Shown here: positions 44,733 to 53,413 of the stretch, in pieces
How positions within the stretch are numbered: the stretch's first letter is position 1
Layout of the letters: every line of letters begins with the position of its first letter
Origin: Micromonospora sp045209745
Lineage (GTDB): Bacteria > Actinomycetota > Actinomycetes > Mycobacteriales > Micromonosporaceae
Direction of reading: 5' to 3'
DNA length: 64,000 nt
Assembly: GCF_045209745.1 (NCBI RefSeq)
Contig: NZ_CP109273.1
Coordinates: 3,224,001 to 3,288,000 of the forward strand
Notes under the pieces: model-generated
The model's database searches: none
Told to the model about the DNA's origin: nothing
Seen by the model: only the letters and a program-made list of their open reading frames with translations
Position numbers and translations under genes: made by a program

Positions 44733-45640
44733 CCGCGCTCGCCCAGGTACCCACCGCGTCGGGGCCGGCGGCCGCACCACCGCCGCCCCGACGCGGGCGG
44801 CACCGGCTGCTGCCGTACCTGCTGCTGCTGCCCGGCGCGGCCTGGCTGTTCGTCTTCTTCGCCCTGCCGCTGCTCCAACTCGCCGCGGCCAGCCTCTACG
44901 ACCCCACCGGATCGCTCTCCACCGGGTACGCGCTGACCTGGGCGTTCGGCAACTACCCGGACGCGTTGCAGGCGTACTGGCCGCATTTTCTCCGCTCCTT
45001 CCTCTACGCCGGGATCGCGCTGGTGCTGGGCCTGCTGATGGGCTATCCGCTGGCGTACGCGATCGCCCAGAAGGCCGGCCGGTGGAAGCACCTGCTGCTG
45101 GTCTGCGTGGTCGCCCCGATGTTCACCAGCTTCCTGGTGCGCACCCTGGCCTGGAAGACCATCCTGTCGGACAACGGCGCCGTCGTCGGGCTGCTGCGCG
45201 ACGTGCACCTGCTCGGCGCCGACGGCCGGCTGCTCGCCACCCCGGTCGCGGTGATCCTCGGCCTGACGTACAACTTCCTGCCCTTCCTGGTGCTGCCGCT
45301 GTACGCGAGCCTGGAGCGGCTGGACTACCGGCTGCTGGAGGCGGCCAGTGACCTGTACGCCAGTGGAGTGCAGGCGTTCCGCCGGGTCACCCTGCCGCTG
45401 TCGATGCCCGGCCTGATCGCCGGCACGCTGCTCTTCTTCATCCCGGCCACCGGCGACTACATCAACGCCGTACTGCTCGGCACCCCGAGCGAGTACATGA
45501 TCGGCAACGTCATCGACTCGGCGTTCCTGGTCCGGCTGGACTACCCGCAGGGCGCGGCGCTGTCGTTCCTGCTGATGGCGGCGATCCTCGCGGTGGTCTT
45601 CGTCTACCTGCGCAGGGCCGGCACGGAGGAGGTGCTGTGA
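44729..45640 (+). CDS. potB: Polyamine ABC transporter permease (PotB type)
   Basis: A 303-aa permease of the MetI-like fold with about six membrane helices after a Pro-rich cytosolic leader of about 25 residues. The coupling (EAA) loop EAASDLYASGVQAFRRVTLPLSMPG is in the expected place between helices 4 and 5. The ATG overlaps the potA stop codon in an ATGA arrangement, so translation is coupled. It pairs with PotC to make the membrane channel. Confidence 0.92.
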   Translation: MTALAQVPTASGPAAAPPPPRRGRHRLLPYLLLLPGAAWLFVFFALPLLQLAAASLYDPTGSLSTGYALTWAFGNYPDALQAYWPHFLRSFLYAGIALVLGLLMGYPLAYAIAQKAGRWKHLLLVCVVAPMFTSFLVRTLAWKTILSDNGAVVGLLRDVHLLGADGRLLATPVAVILGLTYNFLPFLVLPLYASLERLDYRLLEAASDLYASGVQAFRRVTLPLSMPGLIAGTLLFFIPATGDYINAVLLGTPSEYMIGNVIDSAFLVRLDYPQGAALSFLLMAAILAVVFVYLRRAGTEEVL

Positions 45641-46479
45641 GGGTTTCCCGTTGGCTGGCCGACCGCTGGGTGATGGTCGTGGCGCTGCTGGTGCTCGGCT
45701 ACCTGGCACTGCCGGTCCTGGTGGTGGCCGCGCTGTCGTTCAACCGCCCGTCGAGCCGGCTGTCGTACGACTTCAACGAGTTCACCCTGGACAACTGGCG
45801 TCAGCCGTGTGCCACCTCGGACATGTGTGACGCGGTGGTCCGCAGCGTGCAGATCGGCTTCATCGCCACCGTGGTCGCCACGGTGCTCGGCACCCTGATG
45901 GCGTTCGCGCTGGTCCGGCATCGCTTCCGTGGCCGGTCCGGCATCAACGTGCTGATCTTCCTGCCGATGGCCACCCCGGAGCTGGTGATGGGCACGTCGC
46001 TGCTGGCCCTGTTCGTGTCCGCCGGGGTGCCGCAGGGCTTCTGGACGATCGTGATCGCGCACGTGATGTTCTGCGTGTCGTTCGTGGTGGTCACCGTCAA
46101 GGCGCGGCTGGCCGGCATGGACCGGCGGCTGGAGGAGGCCGCCATGGATCTCTACGCCAACGAGTGGCAGACCTTCCGGCGGATCACCCTGCCGCTGGTG
46201 CTGCCCGGCATCGTGGCCGCCGCGCTGCTCGCCTTCTCGTTGAGCTTCGACGACTTCATCATCACGAACTTCAACGCCGGCACCACGGTCACGTTCCCGA
46301 TGTACGTCTGGGGTGCTGCCCAGCGGGGCATCCCACCGCAGGTCAACGTCATCGGCACCGCGATGTTCGCGATCGCGCTGCTGCTCGTCGGGCTCAGCTC
46401 GCTGCGCGGTCGGCAGGCCCGTCGCGCCAACCTGCTGGCCGGCCCGGCGCACGCCCGTCCGGCACGTCGTACGTCATGA
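45637..46479 (+). CDS. potC: Polyamine ABC transporter permease (PotC type)
   Basis: A 280-aa permease with about six membrane helices. The EAA loop EEAAMDLYANEWQTFRRITL is the partner of that in PotB, and the DFIITNFNAGTTVTFPMYVW segment is typical of PotC/PotI. The GTG start overlaps the potB stop codon by four bases. The first strong periplasmic loop contains two cysteines (CATSDMC), which is uncommon and might form a disulphide. Confidence 0.92.
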   Translation: MRVSRWLADRWVMVVALLVLGYLALPVLVVAALSFNRPSSRLSYDFNEFTLDNWRQPCATSDMCDAVVRSVQIGFIATVVATVLGTLMAFALVRHRFRGRSGINVLIFLPMATPELVMGTSLLALFVSAGVPQGFWTIVIAHVMFCVSFVVVTVKARLAGMDRRLEEAAMDLYANEWQTFRRITLPLVLPGIVAAALLAFSLSFDDFIITNFNAGTTVTFPMYVWGAAQRGIPPQVNVIGTAMFAIALLLVGLSSLRGRQARRANLLAGPAHARPARRTS

Positions 46480-47897
46480 CCCTCCCGCATACCGGCCGGG
46501 CGCTCGCCGACGCGGCGCCCGTGCCCTACTGGCTGGACCGCCCGGACCGCCCCGATCCGTTGCCGCCACTCGTCGGCAGGCAGACCGCCGACCTGCTGGT
46601 GATCGGCGGTGGCTACAGCGGATTGTGGGCCGCCCTGCTGGCCAGGCAGGCCGACCCCGACCGTGACGTGCTGCTGCTCGACGCCGGGACCTGCGGGTGG
46701 GCCGCGTCCGGGCGCAACGGCGGGTTCTGCGCCGCCTCGCTGACTCACGGGCTCTCCAACGGCGTCGACCGGTTCCCCGACGAGGTCGGTGAGTTGGAAC
46801 GCCTCGGCCGGGAGAACCTGAACGCCATCGCCGCCGCCGTCGCCGATCTCGGCATCGACTGCGACTTCGAACGCACCGGCGAGTTGGCCGTCGCCGTCGA
46901 GCCGTACCAACTCGACGGGCTGGCCGCCGACGCCGAGCTGGCCCGCCGGTACGGCCACCAGGTGCGGCTGCTCGACCGGGACGAGGTGCGTGCCGAGGTG
47001 CACTCGCCGACGTACCTGGGTGGGATGTTCGACGCCGACCGGGTGGCCATGGTGGACCCGGCGAAGCTGGCCTGGGGGCTGCGCCGCGCCTGCCTCGACC
47101 TCGGCGTACGCGTGCACGAGCACACCCGGGTCACCGGGCTGCGCGCCGACGGTGCCGCTCTGCACGCGCGGACGGCCGGCGGACCGGGCGCCGCACCCGG
47201 CTCGGTGCGTGCGCGGCGGGTGGTGCTGGCCACCAACGCGTTCCCGCCGCTGCTACGGCGACTGCGGGCGTACCTGGTGCCGGTCTACGACCACGTGCTG
47301 ATGACCGAGCCGCTCACCCCGGCCCAGCGCGACGCGATCGGTTGGCACAACCGGCAGGGGTTGGCCGACACGGCCAATCAGTTCCACTACTACCGGATCA
47401 CCGCCGACGGGCGGATCCTCTTCGGCGGCTACGACGCGGTCTACCACTACGGCAACCGGGTCGCGCCGGAGCTGGAGCAGCGCGCCGCCACCTTCACCAC
47501 CCTCGCCGAACACTTCTTCACCACGTTTCCGCAGCTCGCCGACGTGCGCTTCAGCCACCGCTGGGGCGGCGTCATCGACACCTGCACCCGGTTCTGCCCG
47601 TTCTTCGGCACCGCGTACGGCGGTCGTCTCGCGTATGCCGCCGGCTACACCGGGCTCGGCGTCGGAGCCACCCGCTTCGGTGCCCGGGTGCTCCTCGACC
47701 TGCTGGCCGGCGGGGACACCCCGCTGACCGGGCTCGACCTGGTGCGCCGCAAGCCACTGCCGTTCCCACCGGAACCCGTCCGTGCGATCGGCATCAATCT
47801 CACCCGCTGGTCACTGGCCCGCGCCGACGCGCGCGAGGGCCGGCGCGACCTCTGGCTCCGTACTCTCGATCGTCTCGGTTTGGGGTTTGATTCCTGA
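46476..47897 (+). CDS. FAD-dependent amine oxidoreductase downstream of pot genes
   Basis: A 473-aa DAO-fold flavoprotein. FAD motif LLVIGGGYSGLWAALLAR at about residues 40-57, RNGGFCAASLTHG segment, and C-terminal AYAAGYTGLGVGATRFGAR are intact. It is clearly related to the oxidoreductase at 37355-38761. The ATG at 46476 overlaps the potC stop codon in an ATGA arrangement. Its place in the transporter operon implies that it oxidises the imported amine or its gamma-glutamyl derivative, giving aldehyde, ammonia and hydrogen peroxide. The exact substrate cannot be decided. Confidence 0.88.
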   Translation: MTLPHTGRALADAAPVPYWLDRPDRPDPLPPLVGRQTADLLVIGGGYSGLWAALLARQADPDRDVLLLDAGTCGWAASGRNGGFCAASLTHGLSNGVDRFPDEVGELERLGRENLNAIAAAVADLGIDCDFERTGELAVAVEPYQLDGLAADAELARRYGHQVRLLDRDEVRAEVHSPTYLGGMFDADRVAMVDPAKLAWGLRRACLDLGVRVHEHTRVTGLRADGAALHARTAGGPGAAPGSVRARRVVLATNAFPPLLRRLRAYLVPVYDHVLMTEPLTPAQRDAIGWHNRQGLADTANQFHYYRITADGRILFGGYDAVYHYGNRVAPELEQRAATFTTLAEHFFTTFPQLADVRFSHRWGGVIDTCTRFCPFFGTAYGGRLAYAAGYTGLGVGATRFGARVLLDLLAGGDTPLTGLDLVRRKPLPFPPEPVRAIGINLTRWSLARADAREGRRDLWLRTLDRLGLGFDS

Positions 47898-49099
47898 TGC
47901 GTATCCTGCTCGTCGGCGCCGGTGGCGTCGGCTCCGCCGCTGTAGCCATCGCCGCCCGACGGTCCTTCTTCGAGACCATGGTGGTCGCCGACCACGACTT
48001 CGCGCGCGCCGAGCGTGCGGTCGCCGGGCACGGTGACCGTTTCGTCGCAGCCCAGGTCGACGCGTCCTCGGTCGACGCGGTCACCGCGCTGTGCCGGGAA
48101 CACCGGATCACCCACGTGCTCAACGCCGTCGACCCACGGTTCGTCATGCCGATCTTCAACGGTGCGTTCGCGGCCGACGCGGACTACCTGGACATGGCGA
48201 TGTCGTTGTCGCACCCACACCCGATCCGCCCGTACGCCGAGATCGGGGTGATGCTCGGCGACGAGCAGTTCGCCCTGGCCGACGCCTGGTCGGCGGCCGG
48301 TCGGCTGGCGCTGTGCGGCATCGGCGTCGAGCCCGGCCTGTCCGACGTGTTCGCCCGCTACGCCGCCGATGAGCTCTTCAGCGAGATCGACGAGATCGGC
48401 GTCCGGGACGGGGCGAATCTCACCGTCGACGGCTACGACTTCGCGCCCTCGTTCTCCATCTGGACCACCATTGAGGAGTGCCTGAACCCGCCGGTGGTCT
48501 GGGAGAAGGACCGGGGCTGGTTCACCACCGAACCGTTCTCCGAGCCGGAGGTCTTCCACTTCCCGGAGGGCATCGGCCCGGTCGAGTGCGTCAACGTCGA
48601 GCACGAGGAGGTGCTGCTGATCCCGCGCTGGGTCAAGGCCAGGCGGGTCACCTTCAAGTACGGCCTCGGCGACGAATTCATCGAGGTGCTCAAGACACTG
48701 CACAAGCTCGGCCTGGACGCGGTCTCCCCGGTGCGGGTACGCGGCGTCGAGGTGTCCCCGCGCGACGTGGTGGCCGCCTGCCTGCCCGACCCGGCCACCC
48801 TCGGCGACCGGATGCGCGGCAAGACCTGCGCCGGCACCTGGGTGCGCGGCCTCGGCCCGCAGGGGCAGCCCCGGGAGGTCTACCTCTACCACGTGGTCGA
48901 CAACGAGTGGTCGATGCGGGAGTACGGGCACCAGGCGGTGGTCTGGCAGACCGCCGTCAACCCGGTCGTCGCGTTGGAACTGCTCGCCACCGGCGCGTGG
49001 TCCGGCGTCGGGGTGCTCGGGCCGGAGGCGCTGCCCCCGACGCCCTTCCTCGACCTGCTGAACGGCTACGGCTCGCCCTGGGGCATCGAGGAGCGTTGA
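47897..49099 (+). CDS. Saccharopine dehydrogenase-like oxidoreductase
   Basis: A 400-aa protein of the saccharopine dehydrogenase / homospermidine-synthase-like NADP-binding family. The Rossmann motif VGAGGVGSAAVAIAAR is at about residues 6-21, NAVDPRFVMP lines the cofactor site, and GVEPGLSDVFARYAADEL lies at the domain joint. The ATG at 47897 shares one base with the previous stop codon (TGATG). As the last gene of the pot operon it may act on a polyamine-derived imine or amino acid, for example in carboxyspermidine- or lysine-like chemistry. That is inference from family and position. Confidence 0.83.
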   Translation: MRILLVGAGGVGSAAVAIAARRSFFETMVVADHDFARAERAVAGHGDRFVAAQVDASSVDAVTALCREHRITHVLNAVDPRFVMPIFNGAFAADADYLDMAMSLSHPHPIRPYAEIGVMLGDEQFALADAWSAAGRLALCGIGVEPGLSDVFARYAADELFSEIDEIGVRDGANLTVDGYDFAPSFSIWTTIEECLNPPVVWEKDRGWFTTEPFSEPEVFHFPEGIGPVECVNVEHEEVLLIPRWVKARRVTFKYGLGDEFIEVLKTLHKLGLDAVSPVRVRGVEVSPRDVVAACLPDPATLGDRMRGKTCAGTWVRGLGPQGQPREVYLYHVVDNEWSMREYGHQAVVWQTAVNPVVALELLATGAWSGVGVLGPEALPPTPFLDLLNGYGSPWGIEER

Positions 49100-49379
49100 G
49101 CCCGCCTGCTGACGACATCTCGACACATCGTTCGTCGCGCCCTGAGGATCGACTATGGGATGACGCGATGTGCGCGGATCTGCGGGGATTCGCGGCTTTC
49201 GTAGGCCGGTGACAGCCGCCGATCGGCCCTGCCCGGCCAGCCTGGAGGGTTGCCGCAGGTGCCGACTCGTCGCCAAAGAAAGCGCCCACCGATCCGTCCG
49301 GCAAGGCGAAAGGTGCAGGTGACAAGCGCGACGGGGGATATTGCACGCAGTGTTTGCGACGACACTCATCGCCGTGACT

Positions 49380-50147
49380 ATGCCACCGCAGAATCCTGGG
49401 CCACCGCACCTGCCGTCCTTCGGCCCGGGGCCGCGACCACCCGCCGCCCCGAACTGGTTCCGCCGGGCCAGCCCAGGCCGCCGCGTCGCCGTGATCCTCG
49501 GCTCGGTGGCCCTGTCGAGCCTGCTGCTCTGCTGCACGGGCGGTGCGATCATCGGCGCGCTGACCGGCGAGCCGGAGCCCACCCGTACCGGCACCGCGGC
49601 CGAGGCGCAGCAACCCATCGTGGCGGCGCCCGCCGAGCCGACCGAGGGCACTCCCGCCCAGGAGGTGTCGCCAGTCGCCGCACCCACCACTACGCCGCCG
49701 GCCTCGCCGAGCCCGTCCAGTGCCGCACCCCCACCGGTGGTGCAGGTGACAACCGTGACCGAGCAGGCCGCGATCAGGTACGGCGAGCGGACCGTCAAGG
49801 ACTCGTCCCTGGCCGAGGGCAAGCGGGTCGCCCGCACCAAGGGCGTGAACGGTGTACGGACGCTGACGTACGAGGTGACCACCACGGACGGGGTGCGGAC
49901 GGCCAAGAAGCTCGTCAAATCCGCCGTGACGAAACAGGCGGTGACCCAGGTCGTCGCCGTCGGCACCAAGAAGGCGCAGTCGTCGAAATGCGACCCCAAC
50001 TACAGCGGCTGCGTCCCGATCGCCAGTGACGTCGACTGCGCGGGCGGCAGTGGTAACGGACCCGCCTACGTCAGTGGACCCATCCGGGTGATCGGCGACG
50101 ACATCTACGACCTGGACCGCGACGGCGACGGCGTCGCCTGCGACTGA
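49380..50147 (+). CDS. G5 and excalibur domain membrane-anchored protein
   Basis: A Pro-rich leader, one membrane helix (about residues 35-58 from this start), a disordered Thr/Pro/Ala linker, a G5 domain (VTTVTEQAAIRYGERTVKD...), and a C-terminal excalibur calcium-binding domain ending DLDRDGDGVACD, whose three Asp residues form the calcium loop. Such proteins sit on the outer face of the membrane or in the wall and bind peptidoglycan or amino sugars. The start is uncertain: ATG 49380 suits the Pro-rich opening, while a TTG at 49341 and a GTG at 49350 lie after a ggggg sequence. The 280 bases before it hold nothing recognisable. Confidence 0.8.
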   Translation: MPPQNPGPPHLPSFGPGPRPPAAPNWFRRASPGRRVAVILGSVALSSLLLCCTGGAIIGALTGEPEPTRTGTAAEAQQPIVAAPAEPTEGTPAQEVSPVAAPTTTPPASPSPSSAAPPPVVQVTTVTEQAAIRYGERTVKDSSLAEGKRVARTKGVNGVRTLTYEVTTTDGVRTAKKLVKSAVTKQAVTQVVAVGTKKAQSSKCDPNYSGCVPIASDVDCAGGSGNGPAYVSGPIRVIGDDIYDLDRDGDGVACD

Positions 50148-50175
50148 TCCCACCCCACCCCACCCCCGCCCCCCG

Positions 50176-50273
50176 GCCCCGGCGGCGAGGAACGCCTCGT
50201 GGGCGGCACCCACCTGCGCGATCCGCTCCGCCGGGTCCGCGCCGAACTCCAGGGCGAGCCACGGGTCAGCCAT
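50176..50273 (-). pseudogene. 5' remnant of a GAF-domain-type regulator
   Basis: Read on the minus strand, a perfect GAGGAGGT ribosome binding site and an ATG at 50273 start MADPWLALEFGADPAERIAQ VGAAHEAFLAAG (31 residues). This opening is typical of actinobacterial GAF-domain transcriptional regulators. Directly after that the frame becomes G-rich nonsense and then antisense to the G5/excalibur gene. The rest of the gene is missing, so this is a decapitated-and-lost regulator whose translation start survives. Confidence 0.55.
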
Positions 50274-50509
50274 CGGGCGACCTCCTCGGCGCCCCTCGTG
50301 GCGCAGCTCACCCTCGATCGTCAACCGCTCGATCCGGTCGGGACGGTGCACGCAGACGGCATGAGACGGGGACGAAGCCCACAGTCTGGGTTGCGTGGTT
50401 TGTCCGTCGAGTGCTGCCGTGGAAGATGGCTTCGGCGGGTGCTTACAGAACCCTTAACCCTGGCCTGCGACGGTATGCCGGGTAAGTCGAACTCGGGGGA
50501 GCGGAAATC
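50274..50509 (+). other. Upstream region of the response regulator gene
   Basis: Together with the remnant this makes a 362-base gap without an intact gene. The stretch 50430-50465 is AT-richer and contains cttacagaacccttaaccc, a likely promoter region for the two-component operon. Minus-strand promoter elements of the lost regulator would also lie here. Confidence 0.4.
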
Positions 50510-51175
50510 GTGCGGGTGTTGGTGGCGGACGACGAGCGGTTGTTGGCGGACACGGTGGCCGAAGGCCTGCGCCGCTTTTCGATGGCCGTCGACGTCTGCT
50601 ACGACGGCGATGGCGCGCTGGAGCGGATCGGGGTGAACCGGTACGACGTCGCGGTGCTGGACCGGGACATGCCCGGGCACACCGGCGACGAGGTGTGCCG
50701 CAGCATCGCCGACGCACAGGTCGGCACTCGGGTGCTGCTGCTCACCGCCGCTGCCGGCATCCGGGACCGGGTGGAGGGTCTCGGCCTCGGCGCGGACGAC
50801 TACCTGACCAAGCCGTTCGCCTTCGCCGAGCTGGTCGCCCGGGTGCAGGCTCTCGGTCGACGGTCCACCCCGGCGCTGCCGCCGGTGCTGGCCCAGGACG
50901 GCCTGGTGCTGGACGTGGGCCGGCACGTGGCCACCCGGGACGGCCGCCCGCTGGCGCTGAGCCCGAAGGAGTTCGCCGTGCTGCACGTGCTGCTGCGGGC
51001 GGAAGGCCAGGTGGTCAGCGCCGAGGACCTGCTGGAGCAGGCCTGGGACGAGTTCGCGGACCCGTTCACCAACGCCGTACGGGTCACGGTGATGACCCTG
51101 CGTAAGAAGCTCGGCGATCCCGCGATCATTCACACGGTTCCGAAGGCCGGCTACCGCATCGGCGGCACGGCGTGA
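50510..51175 (+). CDS. OmpR/PhoB-family response regulator (VanR-like context)
   Basis: A 221-aa response regulator. In the receiver domain the acidic pocket is D7-D8, the phosphoacceptor is D51 in VAVLDRDMPG, and K102 lies in LTKPFAFAEL. The winged-helix output domain (about residues 128-220) has SPKEFAVLHVLLRA and the recognition helix NAVRVTVMTLRKKLG. The GTG start has ggggag upstream. It shares four bases with the kinase gene. The operon that follows encodes D-Ala-D-X ligase, a PLP enzyme and a VanX-like dipeptidase, so it is probably its regulator, like VanR. That is context-based. Confidence 0.92.
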   Translation: MRVLVADDERLLADTVAEGLRRFSMAVDVCYDGDGALERIGVNRYDVAVLDRDMPGHTGDEVCRSIADAQVGTRVLLLTAAAGIRDRVEGLGLGADDYLTKPFAFAELVARVQALGRRSTPALPPVLAQDGLVLDVGRHVATRDGRPLALSPKEFAVLHVLLRAEGQVVSAEDLLEQAWDEFADPFTNAVRVTVMTLRKKLGDPAIIHTVPKAGYRIGGTA

Positions 51176-52236
51176 GCTGGACTCCCCGACGGCGGGTGCT
51201 GCTGGTGGGCCTGCTGGCGCTGCTGGCCGGGCCGGTGCTGCCGGTGGCGGGCAAGTGGCTGACGGGGGCGACCTGGAGCTGGGCACAGCAGTTGTGCCCC
51301 CTGCCCGTGCCTGGGCTGATGACGGTGTGCGGGAATGCGAGCCGGGGGGCGTTCGTGCTGCCCCTGGTGGCCGTACTGCTCGTGACCCTGGGGGCCCTGG
51401 TGGCGCTCTGGTTCGGCGCGATGTGGTGCCTGCGCCCAGTCCGTGACCTGGCTGGGCCGATCGGGCACCTCGGCCCGCAGAACCTCGGCCACCGGATCCG
51501 GCCTCGGGGCCGCGATGAGCTGGCCCAGCTGTCCCGGGCGATCGACGAAATGATGGAACGGGTCTCCGCCGGCTACGAGGGGCAGCGACGGTTCGCGGCG
51601 AACGCCTCGCACGAGTTGCGTACCCCGCTGGCGGTGCAGCGGACGCTCATCGAGGTCGGCATGGCCCGGACGCTCACCGGCGAGCAGTTGGAGCTGTTGA
51701 CCAGCCAGCTGCTGGAGACCAACGAGCGCAACGAGCGGCTGATCGAGGGTCTGCTCGCGCTCAGCGAGAGCGACCAGGGTCTGCGCTCGCGGATACCGCA
51801 GCGGCTCGACACCATCGTCGCGGCGGTGCTGCCCGGCTACCAGGACCGCGCCCGGGAAGCCGGGGTCACCATCGACGCCCATCTCGGGCCCCGGGTCGTC
51901 GTCGGCGAGCGGGTGCTGCTGGAGCGCCTGGTCACCAACCTGGTGGAGAACGGGCTCAAGTACAACCGGCCCGGCGGTTCGCTGACTGTCGTGGTGAGCG
52001 ATGCGCCCGCGCTGTCCGTGGTCAACACCGGCCAGCCCGTGCCGGCTGAAGCGGTGGCCGGTCTCTTCGAGCCGTTCCGCCGGCTGGCCCGGGACCGCAC
52101 CTCGCATGGCGGAGGCGCCGGCCTGGGTCTGGCCATCGCCCGCTCGATCACCCAGGCGCACGACGGCATCATCGCGGCCCGGCCCGCCGAGCACGGCGGC
52201 CTGCGGGTCGACGTCCAGCTGCCCCACTCGACCTAG
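51172..52236 (+). CDS. Sensor histidine kinase (VanS-like context)
   Basis: A 354-aa kinase with TM1 at about 9-27, a 30-residue external loop (28-59) containing C42 and C53, TM2 at about 60-85, a HAMP domain, the phosphoacceptor H147 in NASHELRTPL, and an HATPase domain with N-box NLVENGLKYN and GAGLGLAIARS. The GTG start overlaps the regulator's stop codon (GTGA). The small external loop fits direct ligand or membrane-stress sensing. The two cysteines could form a disulphide. A cell-wall antibiotic or lipid II signal is plausible by context. Confidence 0.92.
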   Translation: MSWTPRRRVLLVGLLALLAGPVLPVAGKWLTGATWSWAQQLCPLPVPGLMTVCGNASRGAFVLPLVAVLLVTLGALVALWFGAMWCLRPVRDLAGPIGHLGPQNLGHRIRPRGRDELAQLSRAIDEMMERVSAGYEGQRRFAANASHELRTPLAVQRTLIEVGMARTLTGEQLELLTSQLLETNERNERLIEGLLALSESDQGLRSRIPQRLDTIVAAVLPGYQDRAREAGVTIDAHLGPRVVVGERVLLERLVTNLVENGLKYNRPGGSLTVVVSDAPALSVVNTGQPVPAEAVAGLFEPFRRLARDRTSHGGGAGLGLAIARSITQAHDGIIAARPAEHGGLRVDVQLPHST

Positions 52237-52316
52237 CGCTCCCACCCACTGTCCTCGGGGTCCGCGTATCGCTGGATCCCACCTGTGGTGTGCCCGAAAA
52301 TAGAGAGGAGAGACCC

Positions 52317-53387
52317 GTGACGACCGAACTGGCCGCGCCAATCGCGCCCATCGTCGGCGCGCAGGCGGCGCGCGTGGTGTGGGCGGACGTCGCCAAGGGC
52401 GGTTGCCTCATCCTCGTGGTGCTCTGGCACGTCGTGGTGAAGCACTACCTGCAGATCGACTGGCGGGTCGGGTTGCCGGTGCCGGGCGCCTGGGGGTTGC
52501 TCGGGGAGCAGTTGTTGCCGCTGCGGATGCCGCTGTTCTTCACGATCTCCGGGATCTTCGCCGCGAACGCCGTCCACCGGCCGTGGCGCGTGGCCCGCCG
52601 CTCCCGGGTCAGCCGGATGTTCTACCTCTACGCGACCTGGCTGCTGATCCACACCGCCGTGCTGGCCCTCGTCCCGGGCTTCCCCACCGATCGCGCCACC
52701 GACGTCGGGGGCCTGCTGGCCCAGTTGACCGTCACCCCGTCCAACCTCTGGTACCTGTACGCGCTGGCCCTCTACTTCGTCCTGGCCAAGGTGTTGCGCC
52801 GGGTGTACCCAGCGGTGCTGATCACGGCCGCCGGCGTGCTGTCGGCGATCGCCGCGGCCGGCGTGCTGGACACCCCGGGCAACCGCGGCGGGGTCTACCA
52901 GAACCTGGTGTTCTTCCTCGCAGGCCTGCACCTGCGGCCGTTTGCCCAACGGTGGGCCGCCACCGCGACTCGGCGCCGGCTGGTGTGGACCCTCGCCTTG
53001 TACGCCGTGGCGATGGCCGCCGTAGCGGCGGTTGGTGCCGAGCGGTGGTTCGGCGTTGGCCTGCTGGTGTCCCTCTCCGCGGTGGCATTCGGTGTCACCG
53101 CCGCCGCCCGAGTGGCGGACCGGCCCCTGATCGGCGGCGCCCTGGCCGACCTGGGTCGCCGGACGCTGCCGGTCTACGTCATTCACATGCCGGTCCTCGC
53201 GCTGCTGCACCGGCTGCTCGCCGGCCCGGTCGCCGACCTGGCCGGGCCCGGCCAGGCGCTGCTGGTGGCCGGCTATCCCGTCCTGCTCACCGCGGCGGTG
53301 CTTGCGCTCAGCCTGGCGGTGCACCGCGGGTTGCTGGCGGCCCGTGCGAGCTGGCTGTTCGACCTACCCGCGTCGCACCGGCGCTGA
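52317..53387 (+). CDS. Acyltransferase-3-type membrane protein
   Basis: A 356-aa protein with about ten membrane helices of the acyltransferase-3 family (COG3594-like). The first helix has the conserved His in LILVVLWHVVVKHY, and RMPLFFTISGIF is the second hallmark. The GTG at 52317 has agaggagaga just upstream and is preferred over a GTG at 52290. The membrane half of the serine racemase VanT belongs to this superfamily and is linked to serine uptake, so this stand-alone protein next to a PLP racemase-like gene could have that role. O-acylation of a cell-wall sugar is the alternative. Confidence 0.82.
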   Translation: MTTELAAPIAPIVGAQAARVVWADVAKGGCLILVVLWHVVVKHYLQIDWRVGLPVPGAWGLLGEQLLPLRMPLFFTISGIFAANAVHRPWRVARRSRVSRMFYLYATWLLIHTAVLALVPGFPTDRATDVGGLLAQLTVTPSNLWYLYALALYFVLAKVLRRVYPAVLITAAGVLSAIAAAGVLDTPGNRGGVYQNLVFFLAGLHLRPFAQRWAATATRRRLVWTLALYAVAMAAVAAVGAERWFGVGLLVSLSAVAFGVTAAARVADRPLIGGALADLGRRTLPVYVIHMPVLALLHRLLAGPVADLAGPGQALLVAGYPVLLTAAVLALSLAVHRGLLAARASWLFDLPASHRR

Positions 53388-53413
53388 CCACACCCGCACA
53401 CCAAGGAGGAACG

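Noticed and set aside
49100..49379. A possible c-di-AMP (ydaO-type) riboswitch before the G5/excalibur gene
   Set aside because: Cell-wall genes often have one, but none of the conserved ydaO sequence blocks could be found in this region.
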